In this document: piece after piece, positions 1-8,055 of the stretch
Layout of the letters: each line of letters opens with the position of its first letter
Numbering within the stretch: the stretch's first letter is position 1
Assembly: GCA_963848335.1 (NCBI GenBank)
Contig: CAWKDD010000006.1
Span: 62,001 to 126,000 of the forward strand
Source of the DNA: Chersky-840 sp963848335
GTDB lineage: Bacteria > Actinomycetota > Acidimicrobiia > Acidimicrobiales > UBA8190
Reading direction: 5' to 3'
Length of the DNA stretch: 64,000 bases
The notes under the pieces: model-generated
The model's database searches: none
Told to the model about the DNA's origin: nothing
Seen by the model: only the letters and a program-made list of their open reading frames with translations
Position numbers and translations under genes: made by a program

Positions 1-54
1 CGATCTGACGGGAGCCCACGGCCCGAACACGAGACGACCACAGCTTGGTCTGAA

Positions 55-86
55 CCGGTTCAGGTCTGAGCCGGTTCAGGTCTGAG
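55..86. repeat. 16-bp tandem direct repeat (2 copies)
   Basis: The unit CCGGTTCAGGTCTGAG occurs twice head to tail, at 55-70 and 71-86. The second copy runs over the stop codon of the MFS-MarR gene that ends at 76. It is one of many short tandem repeats in this window. No function is evident. Confidence 0.8.
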
Positions 87-2151
87 CCGCGCTCCGAGCC
101 CCGACGCCGGCGTCGGCAAGCAGCTTCTTGTCGTCGGCCAGCAGCTCATGCGCCATCCGGCGGACCATCTCCTGGATCTCGGGATGCGTCTCGGGGTCCC
201 ACCCCTCGAGCAGCTCAGTCAACCCCTCCCGGCGGGCCGCCCTGAGCCGCTCGATCGCGTCGCGGCCCCGGTCGGTCAAGGTGAACTCACACGCACCCGG
301 GGTTTGGACCATGCGAACCAGACCCTTGTCCACCAAGGCATCGATGCCTTCTTCGATGCGCCCGGGATCGATCTTCAGCCGCGACGCCACGCTCTCGAGC
401 GTGCAATCGGGGCGATCGGCGAAACGGTAGAGAAGCCAGCAGGATCGTGGGTCGAGCTGCAGCCCGGCGCGCGCCGCCAGCGTGGAGTAGAGCTCGGCCC
501 TATTCTCCCGCAAGGCAAAACGCTCCAGCGACAGCTGGATCTCCTGGAGCGACGTCCGCGACTCGTGCATCCCGAGCTCCTTGCCGGGGTCGGCGTTGCG
601 CACGGACCTGCGTAGCTCGATGTCCGGGAGGAGCCACGACAAGGCAAACGCCACGACGGCGATCGGCGCCGCGATCAGGAACACGGTCTGGATGGTGTGG
701 ACCATGCCCCCCACCACCCCGGCATGCAGGGCGGGCGGGAGGCGGTCGAGCGACTTCGGATCTGCGCCGCTCAGTGAGCTGTTGAGATTGGGCGGAACCG
801 ACTTGAGGTGCAGGGCGCGCACGACGTTGTTGGCAAGGAGATTGGCGAAGATCGCACCGAACACTGCCGTACCGAATGAGCCTCCGATCATGCGGAAGAA
901 CGTCGCACCCGAGGTCGCCGTGCCCAGCTGCTCATAGGGAACGGCGTTCTGGACCGCCACCACGAGGACCTGCATCACCAAGCCAAGCCCGACCCCGAAC
1001 ACAAACAGGTAACCGGCGATGGTCCACCCTCCGGTGCTCAAGCCGATCCGCGACATCAGTACCAGCCCGACGACCATGAGGAACGTGCCCACGACGGGGA
1101 ACACCTTGTAGCGACCCCAGCGGCTGACCAGTTGGCCGGCGCCGGTGGACGCCAGCAGCAGCCCGCCCATGAGCGGCAACAGGCGGAGCCCGGACGCGGG
1201 AGGACTCAGACCTCGAGCATCCTGGAAGAAGATGGGCAGGAAGGTGAGGGCACCGAACATGGCGAAGCCCATGACGAATCCCACCGCGCTGGCTGCGGAG
1301 AACACCCGGTTGCCGAAGAGCCCCAGGGGGATGACCGGCTCCACCGCCCGGTTCTCGACGACCAGGAAGACGACGGTCAGGACGACGCCCACAACGGCCA
1401 TGGTGATGATCGGAGCCGACCCCCAGCCGTACGTGGTCCCGCCCAGGCTGGTGAACAGCACCAGGGAGGTCGTGGCCAAGGTCAGGAGGATGCTTCCCAA
1501 GTAGTCGATGACGTGATGCACCCTCTGCAAGGCCCCCGGGAGCTGCGCGGCGGTGACGAACAGCGCCACGACGCCGATGGGAATGTTGATGTAGAAGACC
1601 CATTGCCATGACAGGTACTCGACGAAGAAGCCGCCCAGCAGCGGCCCGAGCACGGTGGCGACGCCGAACACCGCCCCGAACAGGCCCATGTACCGGCCCC
1701 GCTCGCGCGGCGACACGATGTCGCCCACGATGGCCTGGGCCCCGATCATCAACCCCCCGCCGCCCAGTCCCTGCACGGCCCGGAAGGCGATCAGCTCGAA
1801 CATCGAGCGGCTGAGCCCCGACAGGGCCGAGCCGACCAGGAAGATCACGATCGCCGCCTGGAAGAACGCCTTGCGCCCGTACTGGTCGCCGAGCTTGCCC
1901 CACAGGGGGGTCGACACGGTGGAGGCCAACAGGTACGCAGTGACCACCCAGGTCAGATGCGACGCCCCGTGAAGGTCGCCGACGATGGTGGGCAACGCCG
2001 TCGAGACAATGGTCTGATCGAGCGCGGCCAGGAACATCCCGAGCAAAAGGGCGCTGATGATGATGAGGACCCGGCGCGGGGACAGATCCAGCGCCGGCGC
2101 CGATGGCGTCGGCGGCACGTCGGGGACCGGGCCGGTGCGGGTGTCGGTCAC
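76..2151 (-). CDS. DHA2-family MFS efflux transporter with C-terminal MarR-like domain
   Basis: The product is 691 aa. Residues about 25-515 form a 14-TM drug:H+ antiporter of the DHA2 (EmrB/QacA) family. The motif LDQTIVSTALP is in TM1, and a GKLGDQYGRK loop follows TM2. Residues about 540-680 form a cytoplasmic winged-helix domain of MarR type (ending in a wing and KGLVRMVQTPG-like strands), so the exporter carries its own DNA-binding-like tail. The GTG start at 2151 overlaps the stop of the upstream luciferase-like gene as GTGA, so the two are probably translationally coupled. The role is probably export of a hydrophobic drug or metabolite. The substrate is not readable from sequence. Whether the tail binds DNA or only senses ligand is unknown. 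Confidence 0.9.
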   Translation of the reverse strand: MTDTRTGPVPDVPPTPSAPALDLSPRRVLIIISALLLGMFLAALDQTIVSTALPTIVGDLHGASHLTWVVTAYLLASTVSTPLWGKLGDQYGRKAFFQAAIVIFLVGSALSGLSRSMFELIAFRAVQGLGGGGLMIGAQAIVGDIVSPRERGRYMGLFGAVFGVATVLGPLLGGFFVEYLSWQWVFYINIPIGVVALFVTAAQLPGALQRVHHVIDYLGSILLTLATTSLVLFTSLGGTTYGWGSAPIITMAVVGVVLTVVFLVVENRAVEPVIPLGLFGNRVFSAASAVGFVMGFAMFGALTFLPIFFQDARGLSPPASGLRLLPLMGGLLLASTGAGQLVSRWGRYKVFPVVGTFLMVVGLVLMSRIGLSTGGWTIAGYLFVFGVGLGLVMQVLVVAVQNAVPYEQLGTATSGATFFRMIGGSFGTAVFGAIFANLLANNVVRALHLKSVPPNLNSSLSGADPKSLDRLPPALHAGVVGGMVHTIQTVFLIAAPIAVVAFALSWLLPDIELRRSVRNADPGKELGMHESRTSLQEIQLSLERFALRENRAELYSTLAARAGLQLDPRSCWLLYRFADRPDCTLESVASRLKIDPGRIEEGIDALVDKGLVRMVQTPGACEFTLTDRGRDAIERLRAARREGLTELLEGWDPETHPEIQEMVRRMAHELLADDKKLLADAGVGARSAAQT

Positions 2152-3020
2152 GGACCGATCTGCTCCAGAGCGGGGACGATGCGCTCCCCGATCTGGGTCG
2201 TGTAGGCGACCGGATCGCCGATCGGCATCAGCTCCACGGTCCCGATGCCGAGAGCCGCGTATTCGGCCATCTGGCCGAGGAAGCCGTCGGGGTCGTCGAG
2301 TGGATTGCTCATGGCGAGGATGGTCCTGTCGACCGACTCGGGGTTGCGCCCCTCCGCCTCGCAGTGCCGGGCCAGGACGTCGAGCTTGTGGGCGACCTCG
2401 GCGGGAGAGATCGCGAACAGGTTGCAGGCGTCGGCGTAGCGGGCCACGAGCCTCAGGGTCTTCTGTTCACCGCCGCCTCCGATGAGGATGCGGGGGCGAG
2501 GCGAGCTGATGGGCGGTGGTGAGCAAATGGTCTCCGCGAGCTTATAGTGCCGGCCCCGATACGGACCCGTGTCGTCGCTCCACATCTGCAAGCAGATCTG
2601 CAGCGTTTCCTCGAGCCGCTCGAAACGCTCGGCGAGCGGCGGGAACGGCACACCGAGCCCACGGTGCTCGCGCTCGTACCAAGCGGCTCCGATGCCGAGC
2701 TGGGCGCGGCCACCCGAGAGGACGTCGAGGGTCGTGACGATCTTGGCCAGAAGACCCGGGTGCCGGTAGGTGACCCCAGTCACCAGCAAGCCGAGGGTCA
2801 TGGTGCTGGTCTGGCCGGCCAGGAACCCTAGCGACGTGTACCCCTCGAGCATCGGGTCCTCGGCGCTGGCCATCATCTCCATCTGGAACCAGTGGTCCAT
2901 CAAGGTGAAGACCGAGACGCCGCTGTCCTCGGCGATGCGGGCCGTGGTGGCCAGCGTCGGGCCCAGGGTCCGGGGCGAGCCGGGCATGGTGAAATTGGCG
3001 AAGTGGATGCCAGCGCGCAT
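2148..3020 (-). CDS. LLM-class F420-dependent oxidoreductase
   Basis: The product is a 290-aa luciferase-like monooxygenase-fold (TIM barrel) protein of the actinobacterial F420-dependent type. It begins MRAGIHFANF and has the family-typical region LGLLVTGVTYRHP followed by LSGGRAQLGIGAAW. The frame stays open upstream to 3173. The ATG at 3020 is preferred because GGGAGGA lies just upstream and the family N-terminus begins there. It is the first gene of a two-gene unit with the MFS-MarR exporter, joined by a GTGA overlap. This suggests redox modification of a compound that is then exported. It is divergent from a second MFS gene across a spacer that holds a perfect palindrome. The cofactor assignment (F420 rather than FMN) is inferred from the family and the host type. 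Confidence 0.88.
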   Translation of the reverse strand: MRAGIHFANFTMPGSPRTLGPTLATTARIAEDSGVSVFTLMDHWFQMEMMASAEDPMLEGYTSLGFLAGQTSTMTLGLLVTGVTYRHPGLLAKIVTTLDVLSGGRAQLGIGAAWYEREHRGLGVPFPPLAERFERLEETLQICLQMWSDDTGPYRGRHYKLAETICSPPPISSPRPRILIGGGGEQKTLRLVARYADACNLFAISPAEVAHKLDVLARHCEAEGRNPESVDRTILAMSNPLDDPDGFLGQMAEYAALGIGTVELMPIGDPVAYTTQIGERIVPALEQIGP

Positions 3021-3095
3021 CGGAGTCCTCCCGTTCGGTGAGCCGGAGAAGCGGCTCGCCCCGGTTCTACCGGGAGTTGGGGGTCGTGGCGGCCC

Positions 3096-3125
3096 TTGAC
3101 ACCCCGTCGGGCGATTAAATACGAT
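3096..3125 (+). promoter_or_regulatory. Sigma70-like promoter of the MFS-tetR unit
   Basis: A perfect TTGACA (3096-3101) is followed after 18 bp by TACGAT (3120-3125, 4 of 6 matches to TATAAT), about 38 bp before the GTG start at 3164. The -10 hexamer is the left arm of the operator dyad at 3120-3140. Binding of a repressor there would block polymerase. Confidence 0.6.
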
Positions 3126-3140
3126 CCGCCTTGGATCGTA
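3120..3140. promoter_or_regulatory. Perfect palindromic operator, probably for the TetR regulator
   Basis: The arms TACGATCC (3120-3127) and GGATCGTA (3133-3140) are exact reverse complements with a 5-bp spacer. The dyad overlaps the -10 box of the promoter of the MFS gene at 3164, whose downstream neighbour encodes a TetR-type repressor. Position and symmetry fit TetR-family operators. Which protein binds is an inference. Confidence 0.65.
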
Positions 3141-3163
3141 ATCTCCCCCGAAAGTGAGGCCCC

Positions 3164-4741
3164 GTGCCCGCACTCGAGCGCAAGTGGTGGACCCTCATCG
3201 CCGTCTGCACAGCGACGTTCATGCTCCTTCTCGACATCACGGTGGTGAACGTCGCCCTCCCCGACATCCAACGTTCGTTGCACTCGAGCTTCAGCGATCT
3301 CCAGTGGGTGGTGGACGCCTACTCGCTGACCCTGGCGGCCTTCCTCCTTACCGCCGGTGTCGTGGGCGACATGTTCGGGCGCCGGGTGGTGTTCGCCGTG
3401 GGGCTCGGCGTGTTCTCGGTGTCCTCGCTGGTGTGCGGTGTGTCCTCGTCGGCGTTGATGCTGAACCTGGCGCGCGGCGCCCAGGGAATAGGTGGCGCCA
3501 TCATGTTCGCGACCTCGCTGGCGCTGATCGCCTCGGCCTTCCACGGCAAGGAGCGAGGGACGGCCTTCGGCGTCTACGGAGCCGTGATCGGAGGAGCCGT
3601 CGCCGTGGGGCCGCTCATCGGTGGCGCGCTCACCAGCGGGCTCGGCTGGCGGTGGATCTTCTTCGTCAACGTCCCGGTGGGCGTGGTGGCCATCGCGGTG
3701 ACGCTGTCGCAGGTCCAGGAGTCGAAGGAGGCGAACCAACGGCGCATCGACTGGATCGGCTTCGTCTCGTTCTCGGCCGCTCTGTTCATGCTCGTCTTCG
3801 CGCTGGTGCGGGGCAACGCCAACGGCTGGGGCAGCACGATGATCGTGAGCTTGCTCCTCGGCTCGGCCATCCTCCTGGCCGTGTTCATCTTTGCCGAGTG
3901 GCGACAGTCCGACCCCATGCTCGATCTCACTCTTTTCCGGAGACCGGCCGTCGTGGGATCGTCCATCGTGGCCATGACGCTGTCGGGGTCGATCTTCGCC
4001 CTGTTCCTGTACATCACGCTCTACGTGCAGGACGACCTCGGCTACGGCCCCTTCGCGGCCGGGCTGCGCTTTCTGCCCATCACCATGCTGTCGTTCGTCG
4101 TGGCCCCCTTCGCCGGGAAGCTGAGCGTCCGGATCAAAGCCCGGTACCTTCTTGGCAGCGGGCTCCTGCTCGTCGCCATCGGGCTGCTGCTCATGTCCAT
4201 GGTCCACGCCCAATCGGGATGGACGGTGCTCCTGCCCGGGTTCATCGTCACCGGCATCGGGATCGGAACGGTGAACCCCGTGCTGGCGTCGGCCGCCATC
4301 AGCGTGGTCCCGCCCCAGCGAAGCGGTATGGCGTCAGGAGCGAACAACACGTTCCGCCAGATGGGGATCGCCACCGGCATCGCGGGGCTGGGGGCGGTGT
4401 TCCAGAGCCAGATCCAGCACAAGACCCTGGCCGGGCTCGGTGCCAGCCCCACCGGCCAGGAGGTCCTGGCCCGGGGGGGCACGGCCCTCAAGCAGGCCAT
4501 CACCGGTGGTGGGGTCCGCGAGGCGGCCGCGGCGATCCCCTCGGCGCCGGCCCGCGACGCACTGCTCGACGCGTACCGGGACGCGTTCTCCAGCACCTTC
4601 GACCACCTCATGATGATCGGGGTCGTGGTGGCCGCCATCGGTTCGATCTGCGCCTACGCGTTGGTGCGCGACCGCGACTTCGTGCCGAGCTACTCCCCTT
4701 CCGAGGCGTCGCAGGAACAGCCGGCCGTGGCGGCCCTGTGA
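3164..4741 (+). CDS. DHA2-family MFS efflux transporter
   Basis: The product is a 525-aa, 14-TM major facilitator of the DHA2 (EmrB/QacA) family. TM1 carries the signature LDITVVNVALPDIQ, a GDMFGRR loop follows TM2, and the antiporter motif region VIGGAVAVGPLIGG lies in TM5. There is no C-terminal extension. The gene starts with GTG behind a weak GTGAGG and a clear promoter/operator. A TetR-family regulator follows 70 bp downstream on the same strand, a classic exporter-repressor pairing in which the pump's substrate or a related ligand releases the repressor. It is divergent from the LLM oxidoreductase/MFS-MarR pair, which the same dyad might also control. The substrate is unknown. Confidence 0.9.
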   Translation: MPALERKWWTLIAVCTATFMLLLDITVVNVALPDIQRSLHSSFSDLQWVVDAYSLTLAAFLLTAGVVGDMFGRRVVFAVGLGVFSVSSLVCGVSSSALMLNLARGAQGIGGAIMFATSLALIASAFHGKERGTAFGVYGAVIGGAVAVGPLIGGALTSGLGWRWIFFVNVPVGVVAIAVTLSQVQESKEANQRRIDWIGFVSFSAALFMLVFALVRGNANGWGSTMIVSLLLGSAILLAVFIFAEWRQSDPMLDLTLFRRPAVVGSSIVAMTLSGSIFALFLYITLYVQDDLGYGPFAAGLRFLPITMLSFVVAPFAGKLSVRIKARYLLGSGLLLVAIGLLLMSMVHAQSGWTVLLPGFIVTGIGIGTVNPVLASAAISVVPPQRSGMASGANNTFRQMGIATGIAGLGAVFQSQIQHKTLAGLGASPTGQEVLARGGTALKQAITGGGVREAAAAIPSAPARDALLDAYRDAFSSTFDHLMMIGVVVAAIGSICAYALVRDRDFVPSYSPSEASQEQPAVAAL

Positions 4742-4811
4742 AGGTGGCCACAGGGGGACTTCCGTCCCGCCCACCGCGCCCCCCGGTCGGCCTCGCGACG
4801 AGCGCGCCACC

Positions 4812-5366
4812 GTGGCCATGACCGAGGCGGCATTGCGACAACTGGCGGAGCTGGGGTACGCCCGGGTGTCGATGGAGAGCATCGCCAGTGAGGCCGGTGT
4901 GGCCCGCGCCACGGTCTACCGTCGCTTCAAGGACAAAGCCGACCTGATCACGACCGCCATCGCCGGTAATCCAGGGGGGAACTTTCCCGAGCAGCCTTCC
5001 GACGACCCGCGAGCCGACCTCGTCGCCTATCTCGAGGCCTTCGACGAGCGCTTCGGCGAGAGCTGTGTCGAGGTGATCGGCACGCTGCTCGGATCACGGG
5101 AGGAGTGCGAGGCGCTGGCCTTGCACCGGCGACGGGTCGTCGAACCCCGTACCGCGTACGTGCGCGCCCTGCTCGTCCGGGCTCAGGACCTCGGCCAGCT
5201 CTCGGCCGAACTCGACGTCGACCTGGCCGTGCAGATGCTCACCGGCTCCGTCCTGGCCCGGCGTGTGAGCGGTGCCCCGAGCCCGCCGCACTGGGCCCCG
5301 CGTGCTGTCGACATGGTGTGGAGGCGCGACACGGCGGAGGATCGTCGGGGGCGGCGCAGCCGATAG
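4812..5366 (+). CDS. TetR/AcrR-family transcriptional repressor
   Basis: The product is about 184 aa. The N-terminal TetR HTH shows VSMESIASEAGV followed by the recognition helix and TVYRRFKDKADLI. The C-terminal ligand domain has little conservation, as is usual. The GTG at 4812 is the first usual start codon available. However, the frame is open further upstream and reads GRPRDERAT directly before it, which looks like the native N-terminus of this family. The true start is therefore uncertain and may be non-canonical or lie further upstream. The gene lies downstream of the MFS gene and probably represses it through the dyad at 3120-3140. Confidence 0.8.
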   Translation: MAMTEAALRQLAELGYARVSMESIASEAGVARATVYRRFKDKADLITTAIAGNPGGNFPEQPSDDPRADLVAYLEAFDERFGESCVEVIGTLLGSREECEALALHRRRVVEPRTAYVRALLVRAQDLGQLSAELDVDLAVQMLTGSVLARRVSGAPSPPHWAPRAVDMVWRRDTAEDRRGRRSR

Positions 5367-5391
5367 GAAGGATGCGTTTGAGAGAAAGGGG

Positions 5392-5414
5392 CGCGTCTCA
5401 GAGAAAGAGACGCG
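5392..5414. terminator. Hairpin between convergent genes
   Basis: The arms CGCGTCTC (5392-5399) and GAGACGCG (5407-5414) are perfect complements around a 7-nt A-rich loop. The hairpin sits at the meeting point of the tetR gene and the oppositely oriented ligase-like gene, overlapping the latter's stop codon. There is no strong T-run. A bidirectional terminator role is likely but unproven. Confidence 0.5.
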
Positions 5415-6045
5415 AATCAGGGCCGGGCTCGGTGGCCGCATCGGGGACGGCGGGCCGTCCGGCCAGGCCCGCTACCCAACCGCCCACGAGGCCCAACGCG
5501 GCGAGATGCCAGTCGAAGTCGAGCGCTCCGACCACTGCGAACGCCACGAACGCCGCAGTCGCGCACGACGTGGCGATGTCCTCCCGACGTATGGCGCGCA
5601 CCACGCAGACACCGATCCCCACCAACAGGATCTCGCCGATCACCCCGCCATCGGCGAGGATCTGGAGGTACTCGTTGTGGGAGAAGTGGGCGTAGTTGCC
5701 GTCCGGAGCGTGGAAGAACAGCGTCCGGTCAGGGCCGACACCCACGATGGGGGACGACCGCCACTGGTCGAAGGCGGCGTTCCATTCATAGCTCCGGTCT
5801 TCGCTGCTTCCCAGTGCGACACGCCGCTCGATCGGCACCCGGAGCACGACCCCCGCGCCCACGGCGATCCCGACGGTGGCCAGACCCACGACCATCACAA
5901 CGGCGATCCGCTTTCTGAAGGCGCCCGGGGATCTCGCCGCCAGCTTGGCCGGAAACCCGTGCCGTGCTCCCTCGCCGCGGCAGAGCCACGGCGAGCACGA
6001 CGGCGGCGACCACGGCGACGGCGGCCACCGGTTGGGCCGACCCAC
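5398..6045 (-). CDS. O-antigen ligase-like protein, C-terminal part (displaced frame)
   Basis: This is the C-terminal half of the membrane protein that begins at 6781, read one frame over. From about KLAARSPGAFRKR onward it is clean coding sequence with TM helices. It contains the Wzy/WaaL-type periplasmic loop signature: WRSSPIVGVGPDRTLFF followed by HFSHNEYLQILADGGVIGEILL. The His-Asn-Glu with LQILADGG pattern is typical of the Wzy_C/O-antigen ligase family. The first 20 or so codons shown here are probably not translated in nature. The upstream half ends in nonsense past about 5990, so the intact gene would need removal of one base near 5965-5990. Confidence 0.7.
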   Translation of the reverse strand: MGRPNRWPPSPWSPPSCSPWLCRGEGARHGFPAKLAARSPGAFRKRIAVVMVVGLATVGIAVGAGVVLRVPIERRVALGSSEDRSYEWNAAFDQWRSSPIVGVGPDRTLFFHAPDGNYAHFSHNEYLQILADGGVIGEILLVGIGVCVVRAIRREDIATSCATAAFVAFAVVGALDFDWHLAALGLVGGWVAGLAGRPAVPDAATEPGPDSRLFL

Positions 6046-6781
6046 CGCTCGACGTCGCCACCACGGCCAACCCGCCGAGCACCCCTAGGAAGACAGTGAG
6101 CGCGGCACGTCGCAACTGGGCCAGAGGGACGACCAACACGCCGACGATCGCTCCGAGAACGGCGCCCCGGCTCTGGGTGGCCACCAGCCCCGCCGCACAC
6201 AGACACACCATCAGCTTCGTCGTGACGGCGCGCTGTTCGAGCCCGAGACCTACCAACAGCGCCACCGCCAGAAGCGCGCCGGCGGCATTCGAATAGGTCA
6301 GCGTGGTGGACAGGCGCCAGAGGTTCTGGGCCGGCATGGCCAGTGGGTACCACCGAGCCGTAGTGGCGACAAGGCCGGCGGCGCCGGACACGGCCCCCAC
6401 CGCCACGACCAATTGCGTCGCCAAGACCCGGTACCGGTCCCGGAGGCGTCTCGTGGCCAGGAATGCGCACCCGAATCCGATCATGCTGGCGCCCAGGGGC
6501 AGGAACGACCCCGGCCGCCCCTGGGCGACAGCGCGGATGAGCCACCACAGTGCCGACGCGCCCACGGCGGCCGCCACGGCGACCGCCCGCTTGTCGGGGC
6601 CGGTGAAGAGCAGGCCCATCGCCACCACCAGCGACACCGCGAGCACGAGGGCGGCGTCCGCCGGATAGAAGGCCCCCTCTCGGAGGGTCGCGGCCACCAT
6701 CAAACCGGCCACGATGCCCGCGAAAACCGCCGGCGTCGCTACTCCACGCTCGTGATCCACATCAGCTCGACGTGAGCTCAA
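5786..6781 (-). CDS. O-antigen ligase-like membrane protein, N-terminal part (frameshifted)
   Basis: The N-terminal half is a polytopic membrane protein with roughly eight hydrophobic helices. It includes the family-like stretch TTLTYSNAAGALLAVALL and VATQSRGAVLGAIVG. The reading frame degenerates to Arg/Gly-rich nonsense after about PVAAVAVVAAVVLAVALP, and the rest of the protein continues in the neighbouring frame (5398-6045). Together the pieces would give about 460 aa, normal for Wzy/WaaL-type enzymes that polymerise or attach polysaccharide outside the membrane. The start shown is TTG at 6781 and is uncertain. Either the gene is a recent pseudogene or one base was inserted in the sequence at a G-rich run. 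Confidence 0.7.
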   Translation of the reverse strand: MSSRRADVDHERGVATPAVFAGIVAGLMVAATLREGAFYPADAALVLAVSLVVAMGLLFTGPDKRAVAVAAAVGASALWWLIRAVAQGRPGSFLPLGASMIGFGCAFLATRRLRDRYRVLATQLVVAVGAVSGAAGLVATTARWYPLAMPAQNLWRLSTTLTYSNAAGALLAVALLVGLGLEQRAVTTKLMVCLCAAGLVATQSRGAVLGAIVGVLVVPLAQLRRAALTVFLGVLGGLAVVATSSGGSAQPVAAVAVVAAVVLAVALPRRGSTARVSGQAGGEIPGRLQKADRRCDGRGSGHRRDRRGRGGRAPGADRAACRTGKQRRPEL

Positions 6782-7010
6782 GATTGAATCATGCCACTCA
6801 CGAGCAACTTATCTATCGGCTTGCCGGGGCAATCCTGGTGGCCTTTCCAGCCCGACCGGCCCACCTCATATCGGGATGGGCACGACGGAATATGGAGAGA
6901 GACCCCACGGACTCGCAGGTGGCGGAGGATATGGCCCGACCCAGAGTTCATCAATCGTGACGATGAAAGACGGGGGCCGGACCAATAGTGTCGCCTTGAG
7001 GAGGGGGGCT
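6782..7010. other. Divergent spacer without assignable gene
   Basis: About 230 bp lie between the ligase-like gene and the repetitive secreted protein. The stretch is more AT-rich than its surroundings near 6780-6900. I see no RNA motif or clear promoter that I can defend. Confidence 0.4.
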
Positions 7011-8000
7011 ATGACGCGTTTCCGCATGCTTCTCGTTGTCGTGGGCAGCGCTTTGGTGTTCACATTCGTAGGGCCGTTCCTCTACCGAGCCGTGGGGTTG
7101 GACAGTCCCGTCGGCAGCTGCAGCCCCGTCGGTGACAGCAGCCCCGTTGGCAACAGCAGCCCCGTCGGGTCGTGCAGCCCCGTGGGCACTCAGGCACCGA
7201 CCAGGATCTTCAACTCTCTCTCCGGCGGCGGCCAGACCGGTGAGGTCATCACCGTGAGCCCCAACACCCCGGTCACCGATCAGGCGACGCTCAGGGGTGC
7301 GAACGTCTCTACCGATCCCGCCACCGTCACCTACACCGTGTACTCCCTGAGCTCCTGGCACTGGGGTTGGACCAAGGTGGCTTCAGGCGGGACCGTGGCC
7401 GTGACCGGCGGGGTCGTCCCTGTCTCTGAGGCCGTGACCCTTGGTCCGGGTGTCTACGAGTGGAAGGCCTCGTACACCGGCGACGCCAACAACGCTCCTT
7501 CGACGAGCCGGCGGGGTTCGGGGATCGAGATCGTCAGTCGTCCCTGCCCGAGCTGGGGGAACTGGGCGTCGGTCCGGTGCTTCCAGGGCTTTTATCAGGA
7601 CCACGGCCAGGGCAACCAGGGCAACAACAACGGTGGCCAGGGGTACGACAACAACGGTGGCGGGAACAACGACCAGGGCCAGGGCAACCAGGGCCAGGGC
7701 AACCAGGGCAACAACAACGGTGGCCAGGGGTACGACAACAACGGTGGCGGGAACAACGACCACGGCCAGGGCAACCAGGGCCAGGGCAACCAGGGCAACA
7801 ACAACGGTGGCCAGGGGTACGACAACAACGGTGGCGGGAACAACGACCACGGCCAGGGCAACCAGGGCCAGGGCGACAACAACGGCTGGAACAACCGTGG
7901 CGGCAATGGCGACGGCCAGGGCAACCAGGGTCAGGGGTACAACAACGGCTGGAACAACCACGGTGGCGGCGGCGGTGGCGGAGGGTGGATCGGCCACTGA
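7011..8000 (+). CDS. Secreted repetitive Gly/Asn/Gln-rich protein with Ig-like domain
   Basis: The product is 329 aa. The ATG at 7011 has GAGGAGGGGGG just upstream, so it is chosen over the open frame that extends to 6876. Residues 5-30 form a hydrophobic signal or anchor. A run of five SPVG(S/D/N) pentapeptides follows at about residues 32-58. An Ig-like beta-sandwich domain (about residues 75-165) begins ITVSPNTPVTDQATLRG and ends VYEWKASYTGDANNAPS, as in bacterial surface Ig-like modules. From about residue 198 the protein is a low-complexity tail made of a 29-aa repeat rich in GQGNQ, NNNGGQGYDNN and GGGNND, ending in a Gly stretch and GWIGH. Such tails suggest a flexible or self-associating extracellular matrix protein. 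No enzyme motif is seen and the function is unknown. Confidence 0.8.
   Translation: MTRFRMLLVVVGSALVFTFVGPFLYRAVGLDSPVGSCSPVGDSSPVGNSSPVGSCSPVGTQAPTRIFNSLSGGGQTGEVITVSPNTPVTDQATLRGANVSTDPATVTYTVYSLSSWHWGWTKVASGGTVAVTGGVVPVSEAVTLGPGVYEWKASYTGDANNAPSTSRRGSGIEIVSRPCPSWGNWASVRCFQGFYQDHGQGNQGNNNGGQGYDNNGGGNNDQGQGNQGQGNQGNNNGGQGYDNNGGGNNDHGQGNQGQGNQGNNNGGQGYDNNGGGNNDHGQGNQGQGDNNGWNNRGGNGDGQGNQGQGYNNGWNNHGGGGGGGGWIGH
7602..7871. repeat. 87-bp in-frame tandem repeat
   Basis: Full copies lie at 7674-7760 and 7761-7847. A 72-bp shortened copy precedes them (7602-7673), and a 24-bp start of another copy follows at 7848. Copies are nearly identical at the DNA level, implying recent expansion or homogenisation. 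The unit encodes 29 residues rich in Gly, Asn and Gln. Confidence 0.9.
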
Positions 8001-8055
8001 CCCGGACCTCGTAGCCTGAGGTTCGAGTCCACCCCCACCTGGTCGGAGCGGCTCG

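Noticed and set aside
2900..4213. 437-aa minus-strand frame over the MFS gene
   Set aside because: His/Glu/Arg-rich shadow of a real transporter gene, no ribosome binding site or motif.
6782..7010. c-di-GMP riboswitch before the repetitive secreted protein
   Set aside because: Some GGAG and GACCC-like elements, but no conserved GEMM core.
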